From Bradyrhizobium yuanmingense (GTDB lineage: Bacteria; Pseudomonadota; Alphaproteobacteria; Rhizobiales; Xanthobacteraceae), in contig NZ_FMAE01000004.1 of the NCBI RefSeq assembly GCF_900094575.1, positions 682,001 to 746,000 of the forward strand: a stretch of 64,000 nucleotides of DNA, in the 5' to 3' direction. Positions within the stretch are counted from its first letter, which is position 1; each line of letters opens with the position of its first letter. The notes beneath the pieces were generated by a model that was given only the letters and a program-made list of their open reading frames with translations, did no database searches and was not told the origin of the DNA. Shown here piece after piece: positions 29,758 through 38,143 of the stretch. A program made the position numbers and the translations under genes.

Positions 29758-30861
29758 ATGATGTTGACGGCACTCGGTTTGATGAGCGGCACCTCGCTGG
29801 ACGGGGTGGATGTCGCGCTGATCGAGACCGACGGAAAACAGGTGAAGGCGTTCGGAGCGTCCGGTTACCGGCCCTACGGCCCGGCCGAGCGCAACCTGCT
29901 GCGCCAGGCGCTGAGCGAGGCCGTGCATCTGCAGCAACGCGACGCCCGCCCGGGCAGTCTGGGCGATGCCGAGCGTGCGGTGACGCAGGCCCATGCCGAA
30001 GCGGTCGCGGCCTTCCTCGCCCAGAATCGGATGAGGGCGGAGGACGTCGACATTGTCGGCTTCCACGGCCAGACCGTGCTGCACCGGCCCGAGAGGCGGC
30101 TAACGGTGCAGATCGGCGACGCGCCGGCGCTCGCAAGGGCCATCCATATTCCCGTGATGCACGACTTCCGCGCCGCCGACGTCGAGGCTGGCGGGCAGGG
30201 CGCCCCGCTCGTGCCGGTTTACCACCGCGCGCTCGCCCATTCGCTGGAGCGCGAAGGGCCGACCGTCGTGGTTAATATCGGCGGCGTCTCCAACATCACC
30301 TATATCGACCGCAACGATGCGTTGATTGCCTGCGACACCGGGCCCGGCAACGCGTTGTTGGACGATTTCATGTACCGCAGCATGAACCAGGCGTTCGATG
30401 CCGAAGGAAAGTTTGCCGCGCTCGGTAAGGTCGATGAGACCTGGATCGCGCGGGCGCTGGAGCTGCCGTTCTTCGCAAGTCCGCCGCCGAAATCGCTCGA
30501 CCGCAACGATTTTGCGGCTCTGCGGCTCGGCGACGTGCTGCCTGCCGACGGCGCGGCGACGCTGACTGCCTTCACCGCGGCCGCGATCGCCCGCATCATT
30601 CCGCTGTTGCCGCGGCGGCCGCGCAGCTGGATCGTCTGCGGCGGCGGTGCCCGCAACCTCACCATGCTGCGGATGCTGCGGGAGCGGGTGGGCTCGGCCA
30701 CAGTCGAGGCGGCCGAAACGCTCGGCTGGGCCTCCGACGCCATCGAGGCCCAGGCCTTCGGCTTTCTCGCCGTCCGCGGCATGAAGGGGCTGCCGCTGTC
30801 TTATCCCGCGACCACGGGCGTGCCGATGCCGATGACCGGCGGGGTAATCGCGCGACCGTGA
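29758..30861 (+). CDS. anmK: Anhydro-N-acetylmuramic acid kinase
   Basis: A 367-residue sugar kinase of the ASKHA fold. It phosphorylates and opens 1,6-anhydroMurNAc from cell-wall turnover to MurNAc-6-phosphate. Signatures: ALGLMSGTSLDGVDVALIE at the N terminus, GFHGQTVLHRP, HDFRAADVEAGGQGAPLVP, and VVNIGGVSNITYI. The tyrS-anmK head-to-head order is common in alphaproteobacteria. The gene opens with two ATG codons. TATAAG at about 29696 is a plausible -10 element without a convincing -35. Confidence 0.96.
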   Translation: MMLTALGLMSGTSLDGVDVALIETDGKQVKAFGASGYRPYGPAERNLLRQALSEAVHLQQRDARPGSLGDAERAVTQAHAEAVAAFLAQNRMRAEDVDIVGFHGQTVLHRPERRLTVQIGDAPALARAIHIPVMHDFRAADVEAGGQGAPLVPVYHRALAHSLEREGPTVVVNIGGVSNITYIDRNDALIACDTGPGNALLDDFMYRSMNQAFDAEGKFAALGKVDETWIARALELPFFASPPPKSLDRNDFAALRLGDVLPADGAATLTAFTAAAIARIIPLLPRRPRSWIVCGGGARNLTMLRMLRERVGSATVEAAETLGWASDAIEAQAFGFLAVRGMKGLPLSYPATTGVPMPMTGGVIARP

Positions 30862-30877
30862 CGATCACGCTCGGTTG

Positions 30878-30938
30878 ATGCAATTGCATTGATCTTGACG
30901 AGTGGATGCAGATGCATCTATATTGGATGCAATTGCAT
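30878..30938 (+). promoter_or_regulatory. Promoter of GST-sugE with three ATGCAATTGCAT-type operators
   Basis: TTGACG (-35, 30895-30900) and TATATT (-10, 30919-30924) are 18 nt apart. Three dyads surround them: ATGCAATTGCAT at 30878-30889 and 30927-30938 (both perfect) and ATGCAGATGCAT at 30906-30917 (arms intact, centre changed) inside the spacer. A repressor bound here would block polymerase directly. The third dyad covers the expected transcription start. Confidence 0.75.
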
Positions 30939-30959
30939 CTAACCGTCGGGATCGTTGCC

Positions 30960-31655
30960 ATGACATCGTCGCTTAATACGCCCGCTTCACTGAAACTGAT
31001 CAGCCACAAGCTTTGTCCCTACGTGCAGCGCGCCGTGATTGCGCTGAGGGAGAAGGGCGTGCCGTTCGAGCGGATCGACATCGACCTCGCCCACAAGCCG
31101 GACTGGTTTCTAAAACTCTCGCCGCTCGGCAAAGTGCCGGTGCTGGTGGTGACGACGGAGCAGGGCGAGGTCGCGCTGTTCGAGAGCAACGTGATTTGCG
31201 AATACATCGAGGAAACCCAAGGCGGCGCGAAGCTGCATCCGGTCGACGCGCTGAAGCGCGCCGAGCACCGCGCCTGGATGGAGTTCGGCTCGGCGATCCT
31301 CGGCGACCTCTGGGGCTTGGAAACCACGACCGATCCGGCGATCTTCGAGAGCAAGCGCCAGGCACTCGCGGCAAAATTCGCGCGGGTCGAGGCCGCGCTC
31401 GGCGCGGGCCCGTACTTCGCCGGCGAGGCGTTCAGTCTGGTCGATGCGGTGTTCGCACCTGTCTTCCGTTACTTCGATCTGTTCGACGAACTGACCGAGC
31501 ACGGCATCTTCCGCGATGTGCCGAAGGTCCGTGCCTGGCGCGCCGAACTGGCGAAGCGTCCGAGTGTCCGCACTGCCGTCGGCGAAGACTATCCGCAATT
31601 GCTGCGCGCTTTCCTCGTTCGTCACGACGCGCATCTGCTCAAGCTTGCGGCCTGA
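30960..31655 (+). CDS. Glutathione S-transferase family protein (omega/CLIC-like active-site Cys)
   Basis: A 231-residue protein: thioredoxin-fold N-terminal domain (LKLISHKLCPYVQRAVIALREKG) and helical C-terminal domain (from about residue 90). The active-site position is Cys in CPYVQR, as in omega-class and related thiol-transferase GSTs, in place of the Ser or Tyr of conjugating classes. LGKVPVLVV and ESNVICEYIEE form the glutathione site. Likely role: thiol transfer or detoxification. ATG 30960 is chosen; the frame stays open through the promoter region, so longer starts are artefacts. Four bases separate its stop from sugE, so they form an operon. Confidence 0.9.
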   Translation: MTSSLNTPASLKLISHKLCPYVQRAVIALREKGVPFERIDIDLAHKPDWFLKLSPLGKVPVLVVTTEQGEVALFESNVICEYIEETQGGAKLHPVDALKRAEHRAWMEFGSAILGDLWGLETTTDPAIFESKRQALAAKFARVEAALGAGPYFAGEAFSLVDAVFAPVFRYFDLFDELTEHGIFRDVPKVRAWRAELAKRPSVRTAVGEDYPQLLRAFLVRHDAHLLKLAA

Positions 31656-31659
31656 GCGC

Positions 31660-31983
31660 ATGTCGCAATCAATGGCCTGGCTGCTGCTGATGATCGCCGG
31701 CGCGCTCGACGTCGGCTGGGCGATCTCGATGAAGTACGCCGAAGGCTACACGCGGGCAGGCTGGAGCGTTGTTTCGCTCGTGCTGCTTGCCGCCTTCGTA
31801 TTCCTGCTCGGGCGCGCCTTGAAGGTGCTCGAGGTCGGCGTCGCCTATTCGGTGTGGACCGGCATTGGCGCGGCCGGCACCTTCATCATGGGCGTCGTAT
31901 TGTTCGGCGAGAGTTTGAGCGCGATGAAGCTTGTCGGCATCGCGCTCGTCTTGATGGGGATCGTCGCGCTCAAGCTGGCTTGA
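31660..31983 (+). CDS. sugE: SMR-family quaternary ammonium / guanidinium efflux protein (SugE/Gdx type)
   Basis: A 107-residue four-helix small multidrug resistance protein. The first helix, WLLLMIAGALDVGWAISMKYAEGYTR, holds a membrane acidic residue (Asp where many family members have Glu), and VGVAYSVWTGIGAAGTFIMGVVLFGES is the conserved SMR core. The SugE (Gdx) subgroup exports guanidinium or quaternary ammonium compounds as a dimer. It starts four bases after the GST stop, so the two share the operator-rich promoter. Asp for Glu could alter coupling and is worth noting. Confidence 0.9.
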   Translation: MSQSMAWLLLMIAGALDVGWAISMKYAEGYTRAGWSVVSLVLLAAFVFLLGRALKVLEVGVAYSVWTGIGAAGTFIMGVVLFGESLSAMKLVGIALVLMGIVALKLA

Positions 31984-31993
31984 GCGGCAGTCT

Positions 31994-32641
31994 TCACCGC
32001 ACGTTGGCCAGACGCATGTCGAGATACGCCGTGATGGTTTCCATCAGCGGCTCGAGCTTGGAGTCGAAGAAGTGGTTGGCGCCGGGGATGATCTGCTGAT
32101 CGATCACGATGCCCTTCTGGGTCTTCAGCTTCTCGACCAGCGTGTTGACGTCCTTCGGCGGCACCACCGCATCCTTCTCGCCATGCACGATCAGGCCTGA
32201 GGACGGGCAGGGCGCGAGGAACGAGAAGTCGTAGAGATTGGCCGGCGGAGCGATCGAGATGAAGCCCTCGACCTCGGGTCGGCGCATCAGGAGCTGCATG
32301 CCGATCCAGGCGCCGAAGGAGAAGCCGGCGACCCAGCAGGCGCGCGCCTCGGGATTGATGGTCTGCGCCCAATCGAGCGCGGCGGCCGCGTCCGACAATT
32401 CGCCGGTGCCGTGGTCGAACGAGCCTTGGCTGCGGCCGACGCCGCGGAAGTTGAAGCGCAGCACCGAGAAGCCGCGATGGGCGAAGGCGTAGTAGCACTG
32501 GTACACGATCTGATGGTTCATCGTGCCGTGGAACTGCGGATGCGGATGCAGGATCATCGCGATCGGCGCGTTCTTCTGCTTGGCCGGGTGATAGCGGCCC
32601 TCGAGGCGGCCGGCAGGGCCGGTGAAAATGACTTCAGGCAT
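31994..32641 (-). CDS. Alpha/beta hydrolase (COG2945-like)
   Basis: A 215-residue hydrolase with the oxyanion segment AIMILHPHPQFHGTMNHQIV, the nucleophile elbow GFSFGAWIG (GxSxG), the acid in LIVHGEKDAVVP and the His in IPGANHFF. This compact alpha/beta hydrolase group, with a HPHP.. motif near the N terminus, is widespread and mostly uncharacterised. It is convergent with sugE, 10 nt apart. Substrate unknown. Confidence 0.88.
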   Translation of the reverse strand: MPEVIFTGPAGRLEGRYHPAKQKNAPIAMILHPHPQFHGTMNHQIVYQCYYAFAHRGFSVLRFNFRGVGRSQGSFDHGTGELSDAAAALDWAQTINPEARACWVAGFSFGAWIGMQLLMRRPEVEGFISIAPPANLYDFSFLAPCPSSGLIVHGEKDAVVPPKDVNTLVEKLKTQKGIVIDQQIIPGANHFFDSKLEPLMETITAYLDMRLANVR

Positions 32642-32989
32642 CGATGATCTCTGATTTAAGTCCCTTGGAGGTGATCCCTGCGCAATCGTCCGATTGTGGC
32701 TCTCGCAGCGTTGCCGCCGACGAGTGCACGGATGAAGGGTGGAGAGGCGCGCCCTCGGATGATGCGCGAGTGGCGCGCGGGTGAACTGACGCGCGCTTCT
32801 AACACAAGGCCAGGGTCAAAAAGCAAGCTTCTTCGACATCTCTCAATCCGCTCAAGCGCTTAGCCGGTCATCGCAATGTCATCTCTAGCTTGCCTCCCGC
32901 GACCTGGACCTGCCTGAATCAGCCGAAGCACGGCAAGAGCCGGCCGTCCTGCCGGAGGGCAGTATTCAACCCATTGAAATCACGATTGT
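32642..32989. other. 348-bp gap between the hydrolase and the LytTR gene
   Basis: No supported gene. It serves as the upstream region of the hydrolase and the downstream region of the LytTR gene, both on the minus strand. I saw no clear terminator, repeat or operator. Confidence 0.6.
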
Positions 32990-33961
32990 TTAGGGATCGC
33001 TGGGGGCGATTCCCGCTGGCGCGGTTCGGCTTCCGAGCGAGGCGACTGCCGGCCGGTAGCGCCGGCTGCCGCCGAGCGTCTGGCCGTTGTCGAAGGCGAG
33101 CTCGAAATCCCCTGATGGCTTGAGGTCCACGCCGCGCACCCGGTCGAGATTGGCAAGCTTGGTCCGGTGGACGCGAACGATGGAAAAGCGCGCCAGCTCG
33201 CTTTCCGCCGCAGCAAGCGTGCCCCGAATGAGGTGCTGGGTGCCGTCGGCGAGGCTGTATTCGATGTAGTTGCCGGCGGACGCGACCCAGAGGATGTCGC
33301 GAGGCACTACGCGGATGCGGCTGGTGCCGTCGCGCAGCCAGATCAGATCGGGTGACGACGGCAGCAAGGGGGTGGGCGGCGCCGATGATGCGACTGCGGC
33401 GCTCTTCAGCTCACGCCGGCTCTCGAGCAGCCAGATCGTGGCGGCGATCAGGGCAAAGGCTACGGCGTCTTTGCGGAATTCGTACAGGACCGTCGCGAGC
33501 GAGAAACGGAAATCGTAGGCGCCGCCGGCGAGCCAGAGCGCGAGCTTTCGCACCCAGACCATGCCGGTGATGTGGAGGGTGGAGAAGCCGAGCAGGGCGA
33601 TCGCCCCGATGGCCGCCTGTGCCGCGAGGCCTTGTGTCCGGCGCATGCGGCGGACCGCCAGGACCAGGATCGGCAGCAACAGCAGGATGACGGCGATGCT
33701 CGACATCTCCCAGAACAGCCGCCGACCGATGTCGTAGCTGTCGCCGCGCCAGGCCGCGTCCTGAGCGAACGAAAACGCATTGACGACTCCGATCACGAGC
33801 GCGACGGCCGCGATCGCTGCGAACATCATCCGGTCGCCGCCGCTGATCCCGAAATAGCCGCGACTCGTCCCAGCTGCCGGCGGCTCATCCCCTCGGGTCC
33901 GATTCTGATCCCAAACCGGCTCGACGCGGGCCCCAGGTGGAGCATTTTCGGTGTCAGCCAT
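32990..33961 (-). CDS. Membrane-bound LytTR-type DNA-binding regulator
   Basis: A 323-residue one-component regulator. The N-terminal cytoplasmic tail (MADTENAPPG) leads to four or five transmembrane helices (MMFAAIAAVALVIGVVNAF, SIAVILLLLPILVLAV, LAAQAAIGAIALLGF and others). The C-terminal 100 residues are a LytTR DNA-binding domain: VVPRDILWVASAGNYIEYSL, a short loop, FSIVRVHRTKLANLDRVRGV and GGSRRYRPAV. No response-regulator receiver is present, so signal input is probably through the membrane part. It is head-to-head with an acyltransferase gene, 57 nt between start codons, and may regulate it and itself. ATG 33961 chosen; Shine-Dalgarno weak. Confidence 0.88.
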   Translation of the reverse strand: MADTENAPPGARVEPVWDQNRTRGDEPPAAGTSRGYFGISGGDRMMFAAIAAVALVIGVVNAFSFAQDAAWRGDSYDIGRRLFWEMSSIAVILLLLPILVLAVRRMRRTQGLAAQAAIGAIALLGFSTLHITGMVWVRKLALWLAGGAYDFRFSLATVLYEFRKDAVAFALIAATIWLLESRRELKSAAVASSAPPTPLLPSSPDLIWLRDGTSRIRVVPRDILWVASAGNYIEYSLADGTQHLIRGTLAAAESELARFSIVRVHRTKLANLDRVRGVDLKPSGDFELAFDNGQTLGGSRRYRPAVASLGSRTAPAGIAPSDP

Positions 33962-34018
33962 TTCGGTCAGCCATGGCTCGAAAACCGCGTTCGTCGTCCC
34001 GTCAAGGAGCAGAAAACC

Positions 34019-35209
34019 ATGACAACACCACAGCAATCTCAAAGCTCTGAAAGGCGTATCGCACTGGACTGGGTGCGGATTTTAGCCTTCGGGCTGCTCA
34101 TCTTCTACCACGTCGGCATGCTCTACGTGTCCTGGGGATTCCACATCAAGAGCGCGCACCGGCTGACCTGGCTGGAACCCGTGATGCTGTTCGTCAACCC
34201 ATGGCGGCTGTCGCTGCTGTTCCTGGTATCAGGGGTTGCCACCCGCTTCATGCTCGGCAAGTCCAGCCTGGCCTCGCTTGCCGGCGCGCGATCGGCGCGG
34301 CTCCTGATCCCGCTCATCTTCGGCATGCTCGTGATCGTGCCGCCGCAGGCCTATCTCCAGATCGTCGAAAGCCTCGGCTATCCCGCCGGCTTCTTCGATT
34401 TCTACACCAGGCACTACTTTGCCTTCGGCGCGCAGTTCTGTCCGAACCCGTGCATCGTATTGCCGACCTGGAACCATCTCTGGTTCGTGGTCTATCTGTG
34501 GGTCTACACGATGGCCTTGATCGGCGTGCTCGCGCTATGGCCGGCCGGCGCTGACTGGCTTGGCCGAAAGCTGGCTCGCGTGCTCACCGGCCCATGGCTC
34601 CTGATCGCGCCGTGCCTGCTCTATGCGGCCTGGCGGCTGGTGCTGTTCCCGGCTTTCCCGTCGACGCACGCGCTGTTCGGCGACTGGTACAACCACGCGG
34701 ACCACGCGACAGCCTTCCTGATCGGTTTCCTGCTGGCCAAGCAGGAGGGGATCTGGCGCGAACTCGAGCGCCAGCGCTGGGCGGCCCTGCTGGCGGCCGC
34801 CGCCTGTTTCGCTGGCTTCATCCTGGTACGCGCCGGCCTGTTTGCGCCATCGCCCATGCTGAAGTGGTTCGCCGCCTCGGCCTATGGCTGCTATCAATGG
34901 CTCGCGATCGCCGCCGTGCTGGGCTTTGCCCGGCGCTATCTCACAGCCGACAGCCCTTCGCGGCGCTATCTCACCGATGCGATCTTCCCGTACTACATCG
35001 TGCATCAGACCGCGATCATCGTGATCGCGCATCAATTGCATGGCAGCGGTCTGTCGGCCGGGACCGAAGCGTCCATTGTCATCGTCGGGACTGCGCTCAC
35101 ATGTGTGGCGACCTATGAGATCGTCCGGCGCGTTGCCTGGCTGCGGCCGCTGTTCGGGTTGCGCGCGGTGCCGCGAAGTGTTGCGAGGATGGAGCAGCAG
35201 CCGGCCTGA
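34019..35209 (+). CDS. Acyltransferase 3 family membrane protein (OpgC-like)
   Basis: A 396-residue polytopic enzyme of the acyltransferase-3 superfamily with about ten helices. The hallmark is the N-terminal IALDWVRILAFGLLIFYHVGMLY with the conserved His, followed by NPWRLSLLFLVSGVATRFML. Such proteins O-acylate (often acetylate or succinylate) surface glycans; OpgC acts on periplasmic glucans. The acceptor here is unknown. AAGGAG lies 9 nt before ATG 34019. The partner LytTR gene across a 57-bp divergent promoter suggests coregulation. Confidence 0.88.
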   Translation: MTTPQQSQSSERRIALDWVRILAFGLLIFYHVGMLYVSWGFHIKSAHRLTWLEPVMLFVNPWRLSLLFLVSGVATRFMLGKSSLASLAGARSARLLIPLIFGMLVIVPPQAYLQIVESLGYPAGFFDFYTRHYFAFGAQFCPNPCIVLPTWNHLWFVVYLWVYTMALIGVLALWPAGADWLGRKLARVLTGPWLLIAPCLLYAAWRLVLFPAFPSTHALFGDWYNHADHATAFLIGFLLAKQEGIWRELERQRWAALLAAAACFAGFILVRAGLFAPSPMLKWFAASAYGCYQWLAIAAVLGFARRYLTADSPSRRYLTDAIFPYYIVHQTAIIVIAHQLHGSGLSAGTEASIVIVGTALTCVATYEIVRRVAWLRPLFGLRAVPRSVARMEQQPA

Positions 35210-35261
35210 CGAGCGCACGCCGTCCGATTGGCCGGACGACAAAAGGTGCTAAGAGGGCCAG

Positions 35262-36401
35262 ATGCCGAACCGTGTCTATCTCGACTGGAATGCGACCACG
35301 CCGCTGCGCCCCGAGGCGCGGGCGGCGATGGTCGCGGCCTTCGACCTGGTCGGCAATCCATCCTCGGTCCATGCCGAGGGGCGGGAGTCGCGGCGGCTGG
35401 TCGAAGAAGCCCGCGCGACACTCGCCGCCGCGGTGGGGGCGCAGCCGCGCAACATCGTCTTCACCTCCGCCGGAACCGAGGCCAATGCGCTGGCGCTCTC
35501 GCCGGGTTTGCGGGGCCCGTCCGGCGCACCCGTCGAGCGGCTGCTGGTCTCGGCGGTCGAGCACGCCTCGGTGCTGGCCGGCGGCCGGTTCCCGGCGGAC
35601 AAGATCGGGCTGATCCAGGTCACGCGCTCCGGCTTGGTCGACCTCGATCATTTGAAGGCGCTGCTGAAGGGCGGCCCGCCGGCCCTGGTCTCGATCATGG
35701 CCGCCAACAACGAGACCGGCGCCCTTCAGCCCGTCACGGAGGCTGCAAGGATCGTCCACGAGGCCGTCGGCTTGCTCCATGTCGATGCGATCCAGGCGCT
35801 GGGCAAAATGCCATTTGATATCAACACGGTAGGCGCCGACCTTGCCACCTTTTCTGCGCACAAGATTGGCGGGCCCAAGGGGGTCGGCGCATTGGTGATG
35901 AGCGAAGGAATCGGCGGGCTGGAGCCGGTGCTGCGGGGCGGCGGGCAGGAGTTCAACCGCCGGGCCGGAACCGAGAACGTAGCCGGGATCGCCGCCTTTG
36001 GGGCCGCGGTGAAGGCTGCGCTTCAGGCTCTGCCGGAGGATGTGAAGCATATGGCAAGTCTCAGAGATCGCTTGGAAAATGGCCTTCGCGAGGTTCCCGG
36101 GACGACCGTTTTTGCGAAAGACGTGGCGCGGTTACCAAATACCGTCCTCTTGACGGCGCCCGGCTTGAAGGCCGAAACCGCCGTGATCGGCTTCGATCTG
36201 GAAGGCATCGCGGTCTCCTCCGGCTCCGCCTGTTCCTCCGGAAAGGTCCAGCCCTCTCACGTCCTGTCCGCGATGGGCTATGATCCCGCGGTGGCCCAGG
36301 GAGCGGTGCGTCTCAGTCTGGGCTGGTCCACGGAACCGGCGGACATCAATAGGGCGTTAGAGGCTTGGCGAAAGCTTGGTAATACCCTACTTAAGGGTTG
36401 A
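35262..36401 (+). CDS. Cysteine desulfurase (IscS/NifS-like)
   Basis: A 379-residue PLP enzyme that takes sulfur from cysteine. Motifs: YLDWNATTPLRPEA at the N terminus, the PLP lysine in FSAHKIGGPKGVGAL, and the catalytic loop Cys in SSGSACSSGKVQPSHVL, the long-loop group I (IscS/NifS) pattern. It lies 113 nt upstream of sufB and, with sufS farther down, gives the locus two desulfurases of different classes, a pattern common in rhizobia. No Rrf2-type regulator gene is seen beside it. Confidence 0.93.
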   Translation: MPNRVYLDWNATTPLRPEARAAMVAAFDLVGNPSSVHAEGRESRRLVEEARATLAAAVGAQPRNIVFTSAGTEANALALSPGLRGPSGAPVERLLVSAVEHASVLAGGRFPADKIGLIQVTRSGLVDLDHLKALLKGGPPALVSIMAANNETGALQPVTEAARIVHEAVGLLHVDAIQALGKMPFDINTVGADLATFSAHKIGGPKGVGALVMSEGIGGLEPVLRGGGQEFNRRAGTENVAGIAAFGAAVKAALQALPEDVKHMASLRDRLENGLREVPGTTVFAKDVARLPNTVLLTAPGLKAETAVIGFDLEGIAVSSGSACSSGKVQPSHVLSAMGYDPAVAQGAVRLSLGWSTEPADINRALEAWRKLGNTLLKG

Positions 36402-36461
36402 GCGATGAAACACGGCTTGAACGGTTCTAAGCCCGTGCTTTCCGCAGAGAAATATCGTAAT

Positions 36462-36473
36462 ACTCGTCCGAGT
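36462..36473 (+). promoter_or_regulatory. Inverted repeat upstream of sufB, possible operator
   Basis: ACTCGTCCGAGT is a perfect 5-bp-arm dyad (ACTCG/CGAGT) 41 nt before the sufB start in the 113-nt gap after the desulfurase gene. It could be a site for an Rrf2-family (IscR-like) or iron regulator; the match to any published consensus is not established. Confidence 0.35.
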
Positions 36474-36514
36474 TTGATCCACCGCGGTCCTTGAAACCGC
36501 GAGCGGAGGATGGA

Positions 36515-38011
36515 ATGCCAGCCGTACAAGAGACGGTCGAGCGCGTGAAGCGCATCGACGTCGACCAGTATCGTTATGGGTTTGAGACCCTGATCGAATC
36601 CGAGAAGGCCCCCAAGGGGCTGTCGGAAGAGATCGTCAAATACATCTCGCAGAAGAAGAACGAACCCGACTGGATGCTCCAGTGGCGGCTCGAAGCCTAT
36701 CGGCGCTGGCTGACCATGCAGGAGCCGACCTGGGCCCGCGTCGACTATCCCAAGATCGACTTCCAGGACCTCTATTACTACGCGGCGCCGAAGCCGAAGA
36801 AGACGGTCTCCTCGCTGGATGAGATCGATCCCGAGATCCTGAAGACGTACGAGAAGCTCGGCATCCCCTTGCGGGAAGTCGCCATGCTCGAAGGCGTCGA
36901 GCCCAAGCCCGGCGAGGAAGATCCGGCCCGCCGCAAGATCGCGGTCGATGCTGTCTTCGATTCGGTCTCGGTTGCGACCACGTTCAAGGCTGAGCTGAAG
37001 AAGGCCGGCGTGATCTTCATGCCGATCTCGGAAGCCATCCGCGAGCACCCCGAGCTGGTGCAGAAATATCTGGGCTCGGTGGTTCCGACCTCGGACAATT
37101 TCTATGCGACGCTGAACTCGGCGGTGTTCTCCGACGGCTCGTTTGTCTACGTGCCGCCGGGCGTGCGCTGCCCGATGGAGCTGTCGACCTATTTCCGCAT
37201 CAATGAGCGCAACACCGGCCAGTTCGAGCGTACGCTGATCATCGCCGACAAGGGCTCCTACGTTTCCTATCTCGAAGGCTGCACCGCGCCGCAGCGCGAC
37301 GAGAACCAGCTGCATGCCGCCGTGGTCGAGCTCGTCGCCCTCGACGACGCCGAGATCAAATATTCGACGGTGCAGAACTGGTATCCCGGCAATTCGGAAG
37401 GCAAGGGCGGCATCTACAATTTCGTCACCAAGCGTGGCGACTGCCGTGGCGCCAACTCGAAGATCTCCTGGACCCAGGTCGAGACCGGCTCCGCCATCAC
37501 CTGGAAATACCCGAGCTGCATTCTGCGCGGCGACAATTCCCGTGGTGAATTCTACTCGATCGCGATCTCGAACGGCTATCAGCAGGTCGATAGCGGCACC
37601 AAGATGATCCATCTCGGCAAGAACACGTCGAGCCGGATCATCTCCAAGGGCATCGCCGCCGGCAAGTCGCAGAACACCTATCGCGGTCTCGTCACCGCGC
37701 ATCGCAAGGCGACTGGCGCGCGCAACTTCACCGCCTGCGACTCGCTGCTGATCGGCGACAAATGCGGTGCGCACACCGTGCCGTACATCGAGGCGAAGAA
37801 CTCGTCCGCGACGTTCGAGCACGAGGCGACCACCTCGAAGATCTCCGAGGACGTGCTGTTCTACTGCATCCAGCGCGGGCTCAGCCAGGAAGAAGCGGTC
37901 GGCCTCGTCGTCAACGGCTTCGTCAAGGACGTGCTGCAGCAGCTTCCGATGGAATTCGCGGTGGAAGCGCAGAAGCTGATCTCGATCTCGCTCGAAGGGT
38001 CGGTCGGCTAG
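36515..38011 (+). CDS. sufB: Fe-S cluster assembly protein SufB
   Basis: A 498-residue scaffold subunit of the SufBCD complex, which builds Fe-S clusters under iron limitation or oxidative stress. Recognisable segments: [63 protein letters not shown] and [21 protein letters not shown] (with the candidate cluster Cys). ATG 36515 is chosen; GGAGGA lies just upstream, and a longer in-frame start 8 codons earlier would include that site. It is the first gene of the sufBCDS row. Confidence 0.98.
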   Translation: MPAVQETVERVKRIDVDQYRYGFETLIESEKAPKGLSEEIVKYISQKKNEPDWMLQWRLEAYRRWLTMQEPTWARVDYPKIDFQDLYYYAAPKPKKTVSSLDEIDPEILKTYEKLGIPLREVAMLEGVEPKPGEEDPARRKIAVDAVFDSVSVATTFKAELKKAGVIFMPISEAIREHPELVQKYLGSVVPTSDNFYATLNSAVFSDGSFVYVPPGVRCPMELSTYFRINERNTGQFERTLIIADKGSYVSYLEGCTAPQRDENQLHAAVVELVALDDAEIKYSTVQNWYPGNSEGKGGIYNFVTKRGDCRGANSKISWTQVETGSAITWKYPSCILRGDNSRGEFYSIAISNGYQQVDSGTKMIHLGKNTSSRIISKGIAAGKSQNTYRGLVTAHRKATGARNFTACDSLLIGDKCGAHTVPYIEAKNSSATFEHEATTSKISEDVLFYCIQRGLSQEEAVGLVVNGFVKDVLQQLPMEFAVEAQKLISISLEGSVG

Positions 38012-38080
38012 CTCGGACCTCGTCCTGAAGAGGCCGCGCAAGCGGCCGCCTTGAAGGATGGATACCGGAAAGATTGGTGG

Positions 38081-38124
38081 CCTCAATCCTTCGAGACGCG
38101 CCTGCGGCGCTCCCTGGGATGAGG
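38081..38124. repeat. REP-like palindrome between sufB and sufC
   Basis: CCTCAATCCTTCGAGACGCG and GGCGCTCCCTGGGATGAGG form an imperfect palindrome of the 'cctcatccttcgagacgc' type dispersed in Bradyrhizobium. It sits inside the 132-nt sufB-sufC spacer, 20 nt before sufC, and may alter mRNA stability or the sufB:sufC ratio. Confidence 0.65.
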
Positions 38125-38143
38125 GGATAGATGGAAAAACATT

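Noticed and set aside
33962..34018. LytTR-binding direct repeats in the 57-bp LytTR/acyltransferase gap
   Set aside because: Two weak GTT/GTC-like half-sites can be drawn but do not fit the published LytTR consensus well enough to list.
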